From a bacterium (GTDB taxonomy: Bacteria; Krumholzibacteriota; Krumholzibacteriia; LZORAL124-64-63): DNA of 64,000 bases. The stretch lies in contig JAAEQC010000057.1 of assembly GCA_024231905.1 (NCBI GenBank), positions 62,001-126,000 of the forward strand, written 5' to 3'. Position 1 is the stretch's first letter, and each line of letters opens with the position of its first letter. Made by a program: the position numbers and the translations under genes. Below, in pieces: positions 48,242-59,761 of this stretch. The notes below the pieces were generated by a model, which saw nothing but the letters and a program-made list of their open reading frames with translations, was not told where the DNA came from and searched no databases.

Positions 48242-49311
48242 AGGAGAACGTCGAAGCCTTGCGCCGCGCCTACGAGGAACTGGGCGTGCAGCTCTCCGAT
48301 CCCGACGCCCTGGCCGACCAGAATTCCTACCGCAAGCTCACGCGGGAGCACTCCCGGGTGCGCAAGCAGCTCGAGGTGGGGGAACGCTGGTTCGAGCTCG
48401 ACACCCAGGTCGCCGACGATCGGGAACTGCTGAAGTCCGAGTCGGACCCGGACATGGTGGAGATGATCAAGGAGGAATTGGCGGAGCTGGAGCCCGCCCT
48501 CGAGCAGGCCGAACACGACCTGGAAACGGCCCTGCTGCCCCACGATCCCAACGACGATCGCGACGCCATCCTGGAGATCCGCGCCGGCACCGGTGGCGAC
48601 GAGGCCGCCCTTTTCGCCGAGGACATGATGCGGTTGTACATGCGCTTCGCCGAGAAGCGGGGTTGGAAGACCGAACTCATCGACGTCACCGAGGGCACCG
48701 CCGGGGGCTTCAAGGAAGTCATCCACGCCGTCCGCGGCGAGGGGGCCTTCGGCATTCTGCGCTGGGAGAGCGGCGTGCACCGGGTGCAACGGGTGCCGGC
48801 CACCGAGAGCCAGGGGCGTATCCACACCTCGGCGGTTACGGTGGCCATCCTGCCCGAGGCCGAGGATGTGGACGTGGAGATCAAGACCGAGGACTTGAAG
48901 ATCGACGTCTACCGGGCCCAGGGTCCCGGCGGCCAGTCGGTGAACACCACCGACAGCGCCGTGCGCGTCACCCACCTTCCCACGGGAATCGTGGCCCAGT
49001 GCCAGGACGAGAAGTCCCAGCACAAGAACAAGGCCAAGGCCCTGGGCGTGCTGCGCTCCCGCATCCTCGAAGCAGCCATCGCCGAGCAGGAAGCCAAGAT
49101 CGCCGCCGAGCGCAAGAGCCAGGTGGGCACCGGCGACCGCAGCGGCAAGATCCGCACCTACAATTACCCCCAGAGCCGGGTCACGGACCACCGCATCGGG
49201 TTGACCGTCCACAACCTGGATGCGATCATGGCCGGCGACCTGGACGAGGTGGTGGCCGCCATCCAGGACCACCGGCGCCAGGAGGCCCTGGCCGCCACGC
49301 GGGGCGTCTGA
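48238..49311 (+). CDS. prfA: Peptide chain release factor 1
   Basis: A 357-residue RF1 that recognises UAA and UAG stop codons. The GGQ catalytic motif is at residues 231-233 within [17 protein letters not shown]. The codon-recognition PxT loop appears as PATES after [18 protein letters not shown], which marks RF1 and not RF2 (SPF). The N-terminal helical domain is intact. GTG 48238 overlaps the DUF1385 stop (GTGA). PrmC, which methylates the GGQ glutamine, is encoded 42 bases downstream. Confidence 0.96.
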   Translation: MKENVEALRRAYEELGVQLSDPDALADQNSYRKLTREHSRVRKQLEVGERWFELDTQVADDRELLKSESDPDMVEMIKEELAELEPALEQAEHDLETALLPHDPNDDRDAILEIRAGTGGDEAALFAEDMMRLYMRFAEKRGWKTELIDVTEGTAGGFKEVIHAVRGEGAFGILRWESGVHRVQRVPATESQGRIHTSAVTVAILPEAEDVDVEIKTEDLKIDVYRAQGPGGQSVNTTDSAVRVTHLPTGIVAQCQDEKSQHKNKAKALGVLRSRILEAAIAEQEAKIAAERKSQVGTGDRSGKIRTYNYPQSRVTDHRIGLTVHNLDAIMAGDLDEVVAAIQDHRRQEALAATRGV

Positions 49312-49353
49312 CCCCCGCCCGCCGCGCACCCCAGCCCCTGGAGGACCGATGCC

Positions 49354-50247
49354 GTGAACGCCGATGTGAAGACGGTGCGGTCCTTGATCCGGGTCACCGC
49401 CGAGTGGCTCGAGGGCAAGGGCGTGGACTCGGCCAAGCTCAACGCCGAGCGCCTGCTGGCGGACGTGCTAGGCCTGTCCCGCATCGAGCTCTACATGCAG
49501 CATGACCGGCCGGTCCTGGGCCGCGAACTGGACGTCTACCGCCAGCTCATCAAGCGCCGCGCCGCCGGCGAACCCCTGCAGACCATTCTGGGCGAGACTG
49601 AGTTCTACTCCCGGGCCTTCAAGGTCGAACCCGGCGTGTTCGTCCCCCGTCCGGAGACCGAGCGCCTGGTGGAAACGGCGGCCGAGCTGCTGGCTCCCGG
49701 CGACCGCAACCACATCGCCCCGGTGGCGGTGGAGGTGGGCTGCGGCAGCGGCATCATCGCCGTCTCCCTGGCCCTGGAGGTGCCGCGCCTGACCCTGTGG
49801 GCCACGGACGTGAATCCGCAGGCGGTGGCCCTCACCAAACGCAACGCCCGCACCCACGGCGTGGACGGTCGCCTGACGGTCCTAGCCGGGAACCGCTTCA
49901 CGCCCCTGCCGGAACACTTGCGCGGCGCGGTCGACCTGATGGTGAGCAACCCGCCCTACGTGCGCACGGACGACATCGAGGGACTGGACCGGGAAGTGGC
50001 CGAGCACGATCCCCACACGGCCCTGGACGGAGGCAAGGACGGCCTCGACTATTACCGCGCCCTGGCGGCGGGACTCGGAACCTGGGTCCGTCCCGGCGGT
50101 TGGATCGCCGTGGAGATCGGCGACGACCAGGCCGCCGAGGTGCAGGCCATCTTCGCTGCTGCCGGCACGGAGGAATCACGGGTCGTCAAGGACTACGCCG
50201 ACCGGGACCGGGTCGTCATCGCGCGCCTGTCCGGCGGGGAGGATTGA
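49354..50247 (+). CDS. prmC: Peptide chain release factor N5-glutamine methyltransferase
   Basis: A 297-residue HemK/PrmC methyltransferase. The N-terminal helical domain (AERLLADVLGLSRIELYMQHDRP) and RRAAGEPLQTILGETEFYSRAFKVEPGVFVPRPETERLVE are family hallmarks. SAM motif I reads AVEVGCGSGIIAVSLAL, and the catalytic NPPY occurs in MVSNPPYVRTDDI. It methylates the glutamine in the GGQ of RF1 and RF2. GTG start 49354 follows GGAGGACCGATGCC. It leads directly into murA (1-base gap). Confidence 0.95.
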   Translation: MNADVKTVRSLIRVTAEWLEGKGVDSAKLNAERLLADVLGLSRIELYMQHDRPVLGRELDVYRQLIKRRAAGEPLQTILGETEFYSRAFKVEPGVFVPRPETERLVETAAELLAPGDRNHIAPVAVEVGCGSGIIAVSLALEVPRLTLWATDVNPQAVALTKRNARTHGVDGRLTVLAGNRFTPLPEHLRGAVDLMVSNPPYVRTDDIEGLDREVAEHDPHTALDGGKDGLDYYRALAAGLGTWVRPGGWIAVEIGDDQAAEVQAIFAAAGTEESRVVKDYADRDRVVIARLSGGED

Positions 50248-50248
50248 G

Positions 50249-51499
50249 ATGGACCGCTTCGTCATCGAGGGACCGACGCCCCTGCGCGGGGACCTGGCCG
50301 TGGGCGGGGCCAAGAACGCGGTGCTGCCGTTGATGGCGGCTTCCCTGCTGGCCCGCGGCGAGTCGGTCATCGACAACGTGCCCGACCTGCAGGACGTGCG
50401 CTTCTTCATGACCATGCTGGAGCACCTGGGCGCCCGCTGCGAACTGGCCTACCACCGGCTACGCATCGATACGTCCGACCTGGAGGGCCACGAGGCGCCC
50501 TACGACCTGGTGCGCAAGATGCGGGCGAGCATTTACGTCCTGGGCCCGCTGCTGGCCGCCGTCGGCAAGGCCCGGGTTTCCCTGCCCGGAGGTTGCGCCT
50601 GGGGCCCGCGGCCGGTGAACCTCCACCTGGAGGGCATGGCCGCCCTGGGGGCCGAGGTCCAGCTGGACGGAGGCTACATCGAGGCGTCCGGGCGACTGCG
50701 GGGCGGACGTTTCCGCTTCGAACCGTCCTCGGTGGGCGGCACCTGCAACTTGCTCATGGCCGCGGTCCTGGCCGACGGCGTCACCGAGCTGGAGAACTGC
50801 GCCACCGAGCCCGAGGTGTCCTGCCTGTCCGAGGCCCTGGTGAAGGCGGGCGCGCGCATCGACGGTGCGGGTACCACGAGCCTGCGCATCGAAGGCGTGA
50901 CGGAACTGGCTCCGTTGGCCCACCGGGTCATCGCCGACCGTATCGAGGCGGGCACGTTCATGGCCGGGGTGGCCCTGGCCGGCGGCGACGTGCGCCTGAC
51001 CGGTCTGGATCCTACCCACCTGGCGCCGGTGACCGCCGTGCTCCGGGACATGGGTTGTACCGTGGAGGAGGAGGACGCCGCCATCAGCGTCATCTCCACC
51101 GGGCGTCCGCGAGCCGTGGACGTGACCACCCGGCCCTGGCCCGGATTCCCCACCGACATGCAGGCCCAGATCATGGCCGTCTGTGCCGTGGCCGAGGGCG
51201 CGAGTTCCCTCACCGAGACCATCTACACCGACCGCTTCACCCACGTGGCCGAATTGGAGCGCCTGGGGGCGGACATCCGCGTGGACGGGCCGCGGGCCGT
51301 GGTCCAGGGGGTCCCGCAACTGACCGGCGCCCCGGTCATGGCCACGGATCTGCGCGCGTCGGCGGCCCTGGTTTTGGCCGGTGTGGCGGCCGAGGGCACG
51401 ACAGTCGTCAATCGCGTCTACCATATCGACCGGGGTTATGAGCGCATCGAGGAGCGGCTGGCGGTGCTGGGGGCGGAGATTCGGCGGGAGCGGGTCTGA
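50249..51499 (+). CDS. murA: UDP-N-acetylglucosamine 1-carboxyvinyltransferase
   Basis: A 416-residue EPSP-synthase-fold enzyme catalysing the first committed step of peptidoglycan synthesis: transfer of enolpyruvate from PEP to UDP-GlcNAc. The catalytic loop reads GGCAWGPRPVN with Cys 116 in place, the residue attacked by fosfomycin, so the enzyme should be sensitive. Lys in GGAKNAVLP (about residue 22), GTCNLLMAAVLADG, RIEAGTFM and PTDMQAQIMA-type motifs all match. It begins one base after prmC with GGGGAGG upstream. Confidence 0.96.
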   Translation: MDRFVIEGPTPLRGDLAVGGAKNAVLPLMAASLLARGESVIDNVPDLQDVRFFMTMLEHLGARCELAYHRLRIDTSDLEGHEAPYDLVRKMRASIYVLGPLLAAVGKARVSLPGGCAWGPRPVNLHLEGMAALGAEVQLDGGYIEASGRLRGGRFRFEPSSVGGTCNLLMAAVLADGVTELENCATEPEVSCLSEALVKAGARIDGAGTTSLRIEGVTELAPLAHRVIADRIEAGTFMAGVALAGGDVRLTGLDPTHLAPVTAVLRDMGCTVEEEDAAISVISTGRPRAVDVTTRPWPGFPTDMQAQIMAVCAVAEGASSLTETIYTDRFTHVAELERLGADIRVDGPRAVVQGVPQLTGAPVMATDLRASAALVLAGVAAEGTTVVNRVYHIDRGYERIEERLAVLGAEIRRERV

Positions 51500-51522
51500 G
51501 GTCCTCGGTTTCTGACCCGCAA

Positions 51523-51551
51523 TTGACAGAACAGTCTCGAATCTCTAGCCT
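51523..51551 (+). promoter_or_regulatory. Candidate sigma-70 promoter for the secreted protein at 51610
   Basis: A perfect TTGACA (51523-51528), 17-base spacer and TAGCCT (51546-51551). It lies about 60 bases before the ATG. The -10 box is weak (3 of 6). Confidence 0.4.
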
Positions 51552-51609
51552 GATCGTATGTCACCCCACATTTGAATCGTTCCGGGTTCACATATGAGAG
51601 GGGGAAGCC

Positions 51610-52194
51610 ATGCACAGGAGCATTCTGGTCCTGGCACTCGCGTTGTTCGCCGCCATGGCGTCGGCGGAGCCCATCGATCCCAATCCCAACGGCATCGGCA
51701 TCTACGCGGACCTGGAGGGGCGTACCAACCAGGTCGAAGTCGAAATCGGACAGCCCATGGAAGTCTACGTCCTGGTGACGCGCGCGACCGGAGACGGCGG
51801 TCCCGATTCCATGATGGGGGGCGTGGAGTTCACGATCATCGTACCTGACAACGTTACGATCTGGGGCTGGAATACTCCCTTGCCCGGCACCATGGCTGCC
51901 ACGGATCCTCCGAACTTCATGATGGCCTTCGACGCCGTGCCCTACACCGACGTGATCCACGTCCTGACGCTCATCGTCGTGCCCGGTGACGACGATCCGG
52001 CCCAGTTCTACCTGACGGCCCTCCAGCATCCTGCGGGTGGGGAACATCCTCGGTTCGCCGATGCCCCCGACTACGAGCTCTTCGACCTGACTCCCTATCC
52101 CGGAGGGCAGGACAACATGACGTTCGTGGTCAACGGTTCCATCGTGCCCGGGGAGGAGACGTCCTGGGGCGGCGTGAAGGCGCTTTACCGTTAA
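51610..52194 (+). CDS. Secreted protein of unknown function
   Basis: A 194-residue exported protein with a short signal peptide (SILVLALALFAAMASA). The mature part is beta-rich and acidic: NGIGIYADLEGRTNQVEVEIGQPMEVYVLVTRATG, then VEFTIIVPDNVTIWGWN and VIHVLTLIVVPGDDDPAQFYLTAL. This pattern (IGIYAD then a cohesin-like or DUF-type strand set) recurs in secreted proteins of some FCB candidate phyla, where it may form a small surface beta-sandwich. No catalytic residue is recognisable. AGGGGGAAG precedes the ATG. It converges with recQ. Confidence 0.78.
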   Translation: MHRSILVLALALFAAMASAEPIDPNPNGIGIYADLEGRTNQVEVEIGQPMEVYVLVTRATGDGGPDSMMGGVEFTIIVPDNVTIWGWNTPLPGTMAATDPPNFMMAFDAVPYTDVIHVLTLIVVPGDDDPAQFYLTALQHPAGGEHPRFADAPDYELFDLTPYPGGQDNMTFVVNGSIVPGEETSWGGVKALYR

Positions 52195-52200
52195 AGCTGC

Positions 52201-54084
<1,884 letters not shown>

Positions 54085-54273
54085 GGCGCGCTCCGGCTCG
54101 GGTTCGCGGTCTCGGCGGCGCGGGGCCGCCATGGTCCCGGAGACTCATCAATACCCGCGCCAATGGCAAGACCTACGTGCGGACCGGCGCGCAACCCGTC
54201 CAATCGAAATCCGTATTTCACCACCATCGCACCTGACCAAACATGTGTTCGGCAATCGAATGCGGGGTAATCC

Positions 54274-56514
54274 TTGAACCGCCATCACTCCCTCCTGGTG
54301 GGTCTGACCTCCCTGACCCTCATCGCCCTGGAACTGGCCTGGACCCGCGTCTTCTCGGCCGAGTTCTTCTACTCCTTCGCATTCCTCATCCTCTCGTTGG
54401 CGGTGATGGGACTGGGCCTGGGTGCCCTGGCCGTGCGCCTGGTGCCGGCCCTGGGTCGGGCGGGAGCCCTTCCGTGGCTGTTGGTGGCCACGGCGGTCAT
54501 GGCGGCGGCCGGTCCGCCGCTGGCCTTCAAGGTGGGCATCGACTACACGCAGCTCTTCCAGAGCTGGCCCATGGTGGGCAAGTTCGTGCTCACGTCCCTG
54601 ATCCTCGGGTCCGCGTATTTTTGCGGTGGCGCGGCTTTGACCCAACTTTTCAAGCGGGGCCACGAGCAGCTGTCCCGCCTCTACATGGCCGACCTGGCCG
54701 GAGCCGGCCTCGGCATCATCGTTGCCGTGCTCGTCATGAATCTGCTGGGCACGCCCACGGCGGTCTTCTACTGCGGATTGCCGGCGCTGGTAGCGGCCTT
54801 CATGACCCTGCCGCTGCGGGCTCGCTTCGTTCCCCTGCTCGTTCTGGCGGGCATGGTCTTCCTGGGCACCCGCGCCGAGTCGTTGCTCAGCGTGGAGCGC
54901 CAGCAGCGGGCCCCGGTGGGCTACGTCCACTGGGACGCGGTGGCCAAGATCAAGATCTACGAGTTCAGCGAGGATTACAGAGGACTCGAGATCGACAACG
55001 CCGCCAACTCGCCGGTCCACGGCTTCGACGGCGACTACAGTCTGCCCGACACGGCGGCGGCCATCTTCGGCATCGACGTGCGCAACCTCATGGAGCGCTT
55101 CGAGGAGCCCACCTTCCTGTCCCTGGGCGCCGGCGGCGGCGGCGACGTGCTCCAGGCCCTGCTCTACGGATCCACCGACGTCCACGCCGTGGAGGTCGTG
55201 CCCCACATCAACTACCTCATGACCGAGGGCCACCTGGCGGAGTTCTCGGGCAACATCTACAACGACCCGCGGGTGACCGTCGCCACCGAGGACGCGCGCA
55301 GCTACGTGCGGCGCTTCGAGAACAAGTTCGACGTCATCTACTCGCTGAGCTCGAACACCTTCGCGGCCCTGGCGTCGGGCTCCTTCGCCATGGCCGAGAA
55401 CTACCTGTTCACCCGGGAGGCCATCAAGGACTACTGGCGGGCCCTGACCGACGACGGCTTCCTCTCCATGGAACACCAGTTCTACATGCCGCGGCTGACC
55501 ACCGAGGTCATGGAGGCGCTCACGGAGCTGGGCGTGGAGGATCCCGGCGCCCACTTCGCCATCTACGACCTGCCCCAGATGCGGCGCAAGCTGCTGCTCA
55601 TGTCCCGGACGCCCCTGAGCGACGAGATCCTGCAGACCGCCTACTGGCCGTTGACCCCCGAGCGTCACGAGCAGATCCACCTGCTCTATCCGGCGGCCGA
55701 GGAGGACCGGGACAATGTCTACCAGCGGATCGTGGACCAGGGCTGGCAGGCGGTGGCGGCCGAGGTGCCCATCGACATCTCGCCCTGCGACGACAACCGG
55801 CCCTTCGCCGCCCAGTTGGGCCTGTGGAGGAATCTCGACCTGAAGGACCTCGGCCAGATCAGTCCCTTCGAGTTCCGCGGCTTCCCCCTGGCCAAACTGC
55901 TGGTGGTGGTCATCCTGGCCATCGCGGTGGTGATAGCGGTGCCCCTGAACCTGCTGCCCTACCTGCGTTCGGGGCCCAAGCTGCGGGCCGTACCGTGGCT
56001 GTACTTCTTCGCCCTGGGCATGGCGTTCATGATGGTGGAGGTGGTGCTGATCCAGCAGTTCACCCTGCTCATCGGACCGTCGGTGTACAGTCTGATCACC
56101 GTCCTGGCCACTCTGTTGCTGTGCTCGGGACTGGGCAGCCGCCTGTCGACCCAGGTGGGTGACAGCGTGCCGTTCCTGGGCATCGCCGCCTGGCTGGTCC
56201 TGGACATCCTGGCCTTCCCGGCCATCGCCGCGGCGGCCGGCGGGTTGGTGCTGCCCCTGCGGGTGGCTGTGGCGGCGCTGATGGTCGTTCCCCTGGGCTT
56301 CTGCATGGGTATGCCCTTCCCCAAGGGTGGCCGCCGGGTGGGCGAGTTGATCGACTGGGGATTCGCCGTCAACGGCACGGCGTCCGTGATCGGTTCGACC
56401 CTCATCGTGCTGGTGGCCTTCGTGGCCGGGTTCCGGGTGGCGCTGCTGACCGGCGGCCTGGTGTACCTGGCGGCTTGGGCGATGCTGTCGGCGCGGTCGG
56501 CCTGGGAGGACTGA
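54274..56514 (+). CDS. Membrane protein with spermidine-synthase-like domain
   Basis: A 746-residue protein with three parts. About six membrane helices fill residues 1-200. A soluble Rossmann domain of the polyamine-synthase type lies near 270-440: LSLGAGGGGDVLQALLYG (about 281-298, SAM-like loop), HAVEVVPHINYL and VATEDARSYVR. Four to six further helices occur after 545, with LGMAFMMVEVVLIQQFTLLIGPSVYSL and GMPFPKG. This arrangement is known in bacterial 'spermine/spermidine synthase domain-containing' membrane proteins whose substrate is unclear. Start is TTG 54274 with GGGG upstream. It may not make polyamines at all, although a decarboxylase gene lies at 3747. Confidence 0.8.
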   Translation: MNRHHSLLVGLTSLTLIALELAWTRVFSAEFFYSFAFLILSLAVMGLGLGALAVRLVPALGRAGALPWLLVATAVMAAAGPPLAFKVGIDYTQLFQSWPMVGKFVLTSLILGSAYFCGGAALTQLFKRGHEQLSRLYMADLAGAGLGIIVAVLVMNLLGTPTAVFYCGLPALVAAFMTLPLRARFVPLLVLAGMVFLGTRAESLLSVERQQRAPVGYVHWDAVAKIKIYEFSEDYRGLEIDNAANSPVHGFDGDYSLPDTAAAIFGIDVRNLMERFEEPTFLSLGAGGGGDVLQALLYGSTDVHAVEVVPHINYLMTEGHLAEFSGNIYNDPRVTVATEDARSYVRRFENKFDVIYSLSSNTFAALASGSFAMAENYLFTREAIKDYWRALTDDGFLSMEHQFYMPRLTTEVMEALTELGVEDPGAHFAIYDLPQMRRKLLLMSRTPLSDEILQTAYWPLTPERHEQIHLLYPAAEEDRDNVYQRIVDQGWQAVAAEVPIDISPCDDNRPFAAQLGLWRNLDLKDLGQISPFEFRGFPLAKLLVVVILAIAVVIAVPLNLLPYLRSGPKLRAVPWLYFFALGMAFMMVEVVLIQQFTLLIGPSVYSLITVLATLLLCSGLGSRLSTQVGDSVPFLGIAAWLVLDILAFPAIAAAAGGLVLPLRVAVAALMVVPLGFCMGMPFPKGGRRVGELIDWGFAVNGTASVIGSTLIVLVAFVAGFRVALLTGGLVYLAAWAMLSARSAWED

Positions 56515-56526
56515 TCCCATAGCTCC

Positions 56527-56561
56527 GGCGGGCGGCCGAACCTCCTCGGCCGCCCGCCTTT
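56527..56561 (+). terminator. Intrinsic terminator after the spermidine-synthase-like gene
   Basis: GGCGGGCGGCCGA (56527-56539) pairs perfectly with TCGGCCGCCCGCC (56546-56558), a thirteen-pair stem with a six-base loop, followed by TTT. It isolates the upstream gene from selB. Confidence 0.75.
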
Positions 56562-56632
56562 CGGCCCCCGGCACCCTGTGCTATCTTCCTGTCCCGTCCC
56601 CGTGAACCCCGGACTCCGGATGACAGGACCCC

Positions 56633-58534
56633 ATGACCGAACCCATCCGCCACTACATCCTCGGCGCCGCCGGCCACGTCGATCACGGCAAGACCGCTCT
56701 GATCACCGCGCTGACCGGCACCCACACCGACCGCCTCAAGGAGGAGCAGGAGCGGGGCATCAGCATCGAGCTGGGCTTCGCCGAGTTCGACCTGGGCGAC
56801 GGCCTGGCCTTGGGCGTGGTGGACATGCCCGGGCACGAGAAGTTCGTCAAGCAGATGGTGGCCGGCGCCGGTGGCGTGGACCTGGCGTTCCTGGTCATCG
56901 CCGCCGACGAGAGCGTCATGCCCCAGACCATCGAACACCTGGAGATCCTCGATTCCCTGGGTGTCCAGAGCGGCGTGGTGGTCATCTCCAAGATCGACAT
57001 GGTGGACGAGGACTTCGTGGCCGTGGTCCGGGAGGAGGCCGCGGAGCTCGTGGCCGGCACGTTCCTGGAAGACAAGCCCATGGTGGCCGTCAGCGCCCAC
57101 CAGGGGACTGGACTGGAGGAGTTGCGCGTGGCGCTGCGGGCCGAAGCCCTGGCCCTGCCGCGCCGGGCCGAGGAAGGTGCTTTCAGGCTACCGGTGGACC
57201 GGGTCTTCACCATGCCCGGTGCCGGGGTCGTGGTGACGGGCACCTGCTGGAGCGGAGCGGTCAAGGAGGGCGACAAGCTCACCGTTGAACCCACCGGCGC
57301 GGCCGTGCGCGTGCGCGAGGTGCAGGTCCACGGACGCAAGGCCCCGCGGGGAGCCTCGGGCCAGCGCCTGGCCTTGGCCTTGCACGGCATCAAGAAGGAC
57401 GAGATGGAGCGCGGTCACCAGGTGGTGGCCGCCGGCGGCGCAACCACCACCCGCCGCCTCGATCTCCGCGTCAACGTCCTGTCCCACTACGACGGCGTCG
57501 TCAAGAACCGCCAACGCTTCCACGTGCACCATGCGGGGCGCGAGGTGCTGGGCCGGGTCGTCCTGCTGGACGAGCAGGAACTCGGCGCCCAGGGGCCGCG
57601 CACGGGATTGGCCCAGGTCTACCTGGAGGAGGAACTGGTGGCCGCCCGCGGCGACCGCCTCATGCTGCGGTTCTACTCGCCGGTGACGAGCGTGGCCGGC
57701 GGCGTGGTTCTGGATGCACGGCCGGAGCGCCACAAGCGTTTCGACGGTGACGTGGCACAGGTGCTGAGGGTCATGGAGACGGGCGACGCCGACGAGTTGG
57801 AGCGGCAGCGTCTCAAGGAAGCGGGACTCCAGGGACTGGCCGTGGCGGAGGCGCCGCTCCTGGCGGATGACCCAGCGGCGCTGCGGGCCGGCAAGCGGTT
57901 GTACGACAAGAAACTGTCCGACTCGCTGGCTGCCCAGGTCGCCGAACTCGTCACCGCCTACGCCGCCCGCTTCCCCTTGCGCCTGGGTATGCCCAAGGAA
58001 GAGGCGCGGCGGCGGGTGAAGTTCAAGGCCGGCGCCGCGTCCTGGCACGAACTCGTGGGCGTTCTGGCGGCGCCGGAGCTCTTCGCGGTGGTAGACGACC
58101 GCATCGCCATGGGCCCGAAGGGACCGGAACTGACGGCGGCCCAGAAGTCGGCCGTGGAGGCTACGGCCACGACGCTGGCCGGCCACGGTCTGGCCTGGCC
58201 CGGTCTGGACGATCTGGCCACGTCCCTGCCGGCCCTGGAGGCCGAGGGGCTGACCGCCGTCGAGGCCGTGCGCCACCTGGCCGACCACGGCCTTGCGGTG
58301 GCGGTCAACAACGACTACTACGTGCATGCTCAGGCCATGCACGAGCTGACCGAACGCCTGCGCGCCCACTTCGCGGCGGAGACGGAGATGTCCTTCGCCG
58401 CCTTTCGCGAGGTGAGCGGGTTGACCCGCAAGCTGGGCATCCCCATGCTCGAATACCTGGACGAACACGGCGTCACCGTCCGCCAGGGCGACGTGAGGAT
58501 GGCCGGCCCGTCCCTCCCGGAGAAGGCATCATGA
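56633..58534 (+). CDS. selB: Selenocysteine-specific elongation factor SelB
   Basis: A 633-residue EF-Tu-like GTPase that brings Sec-tRNA to UGA codons marked by a SECIS element. G1 is AGHVDHGKTAL (about 13-23), G2 includes RGISIELGFAEF, G3 is VDMPGHEKF, and G4 reads SKIDMVD, as in SelB where the first Asn of NKxD is replaced. EF-Tu-type beta-barrels follow (FTMPGAGVVVTGTC), then C-terminal winged helices ending in VSGLTRKLGIPMLEYLDEHGVTVRQGDVR, which bind mRNA. Length fits SelB (about 610-640). It overlaps ispG by four bases. No selA, selD or tRNA-Sec gene is in this window. Confidence 0.95.
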   Translation: MTEPIRHYILGAAGHVDHGKTALITALTGTHTDRLKEEQERGISIELGFAEFDLGDGLALGVVDMPGHEKFVKQMVAGAGGVDLAFLVIAADESVMPQTIEHLEILDSLGVQSGVVVISKIDMVDEDFVAVVREEAAELVAGTFLEDKPMVAVSAHQGTGLEELRVALRAEALALPRRAEEGAFRLPVDRVFTMPGAGVVVTGTCWSGAVKEGDKLTVEPTGAAVRVREVQVHGRKAPRGASGQRLALALHGIKKDEMERGHQVVAAGGATTTRRLDLRVNVLSHYDGVVKNRQRFHVHHAGREVLGRVVLLDEQELGAQGPRTGLAQVYLEEELVAARGDRLMLRFYSPVTSVAGGVVLDARPERHKRFDGDVAQVLRVMETGDADELERQRLKEAGLQGLAVAEAPLLADDPAALRAGKRLYDKKLSDSLAAQVAELVTAYAARFPLRLGMPKEEARRRVKFKAGAASWHELVGVLAAPELFAVVDDRIAMGPKGPELTAAQKSAVEATATTLAGHGLAWPGLDDLATSLPALEAEGLTAVEAVRHLADHGLAVAVNNDYYVHAQAMHELTERLRAHFAAETEMSFAAFREVSGLTRKLGIPMLEYLDEHGVTVRQGDVRMAGPSLPEKAS

Positions 58535-59613
58535 GCGAACCGACCAGCCGTCCCCTCTGCACACCCCGCCGCGCGACCCGCCAGATCGACGTGGGCGGCG
58601 TGAAGATGGGTGGCGATGCTCCGGTGCGGGTCCAGTCCATGACCACCACAAAGACCGGGGACTTGGCGGCTACCGAGCAGCAAATCAAGGAACTGGCCAC
58701 GGCCGGCGCCGAATTCGTGCGCGTGACCGTGAACGACCAGGCGGCTGCCGACACGCTCCCCGCGTTGATCGCCCTGGGCAACGTGCCCCTGGTGGCGGAC
58801 ATCCACTACGACCACAAGATGGCCCGGGCCGCCCTGGCTGCGGGCGTGGCCAAGCTGCGCATCAACCCGGGGAACATCGGTTCGGCGGACAACGTGCGCG
58901 AGGTGGCGGCCGCCGCGGCGGACAAGGGCGTGCCCATCCGCATCGGCGTCAACCGGGGCAGCCTCCACCGGCGCTACGACGATCTGGTAGCCAAGGACCC
59001 GGCCGGCGCCCTGGTGCAGAGCGCCGTGGACGAACTCGAGGTGCTGGCCGCGGTGGGCTTCCACGACGTGGCCGTGAGCCTCAAGAGCAGCGCCCCGGGC
59101 GAGGTCATCGAGGCCTGCCGACGGTTCGCGGAGATCAGCGACGTACCCCAGCACCTGGGCGTGACCGAGGCCGGAACCCTGCTGGCGGGTACCTCGCGCT
59201 CCATCGCGGCCATGAGCGTCCTGTTGAGCGAGGGCATCGGCGACACGGTGCGCATCAGCCTGGCCGACGATCCTGTCCACGAAGTGACCGCCGCTTACCA
59301 CATGCTCCAGGCCCTGGGTTTGCGCGAAGGTTTCGCCCGGGTGGTGGCCTGTCCCACCTGCGGCCGGGTGGAGGTGGACGTGATGGCTTTAGCCGCCAAG
59401 GTGGAGGAATTGGCCAAGGAATTACCCTCGGATCGGGTCATTTCAGTCATGGGCTGCATCGTCAACGGTCCGGGCGAGGCCAAGGCCGCGGACCTGGGCA
59501 TCGCTGCCGGTAAGACCAAGGTGGCCATTTACCGCAAGGGCGAGCTCCACCGCACCATCGAGAAGGACGAACTGGACGGCGTCTTGCTGGAAGAGATCGA
59601 TCGGCTGCGCTGA
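58531..59613 (+). CDS. ispG: 4-hydroxy-3-methylbut-2-en-1-yl diphosphate synthase
   Basis: A 360-residue IspG (GcpE) of the MEP isoprenoid pathway, which reduces MEcPP to HMBPP with a [4Fe-4S] cluster. The TIM-barrel half shows VQSMTTTKTGD, VADIHYDHKMA and KLRINPGNIG. Cluster ligands are Cys in CPTCGRVEVDV (two) and in VMGCIVNGPGEA, with the conserved NGPGE. The ATG start overlaps the selB stop (ATGA). That pairing with selB is curious; no functional link is known. Confidence 0.96.
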   Translation: MSEPTSRPLCTPRRATRQIDVGGVKMGGDAPVRVQSMTTTKTGDLAATEQQIKELATAGAEFVRVTVNDQAAADTLPALIALGNVPLVADIHYDHKMARAALAAGVAKLRINPGNIGSADNVREVAAAAADKGVPIRIGVNRGSLHRRYDDLVAKDPAGALVQSAVDELEVLAAVGFHDVAVSLKSSAPGEVIEACRRFAEISDVPQHLGVTEAGTLLAGTSRSIAAMSVLLSEGIGDTVRISLADDPVHEVTAAYHMLQALGLREGFARVVACPTCGRVEVDVMALAAKVEELAKELPSDRVISVMGCIVNGPGEAKAADLGIAAGKTKVAIYRKGELHRTIEKDELDGVLLEEIDRLR

Positions 59614-59761
59614 ACGTCGATTTTCACTGGCTTTGGGCTTTCCGGAGTAGCAATTTTCTTTAGGTAACGCGGTCCGTGCCGATCCTGGTAACGTTCCGCC
59701 GTATCAGTCGTCGCGCCCATCGCGACGCCGTTCTGTTCGCCCGGGAGCTCGAGACACGACC

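Noticed and set aside
54148-56574. An 808-codon minus frame opposite the spermidine-synthase-like gene
   Set aside because: Composition is Gln/His/Gly/Glu-rich with no domain. The plus strand has membrane helices and a SAM-like motif.
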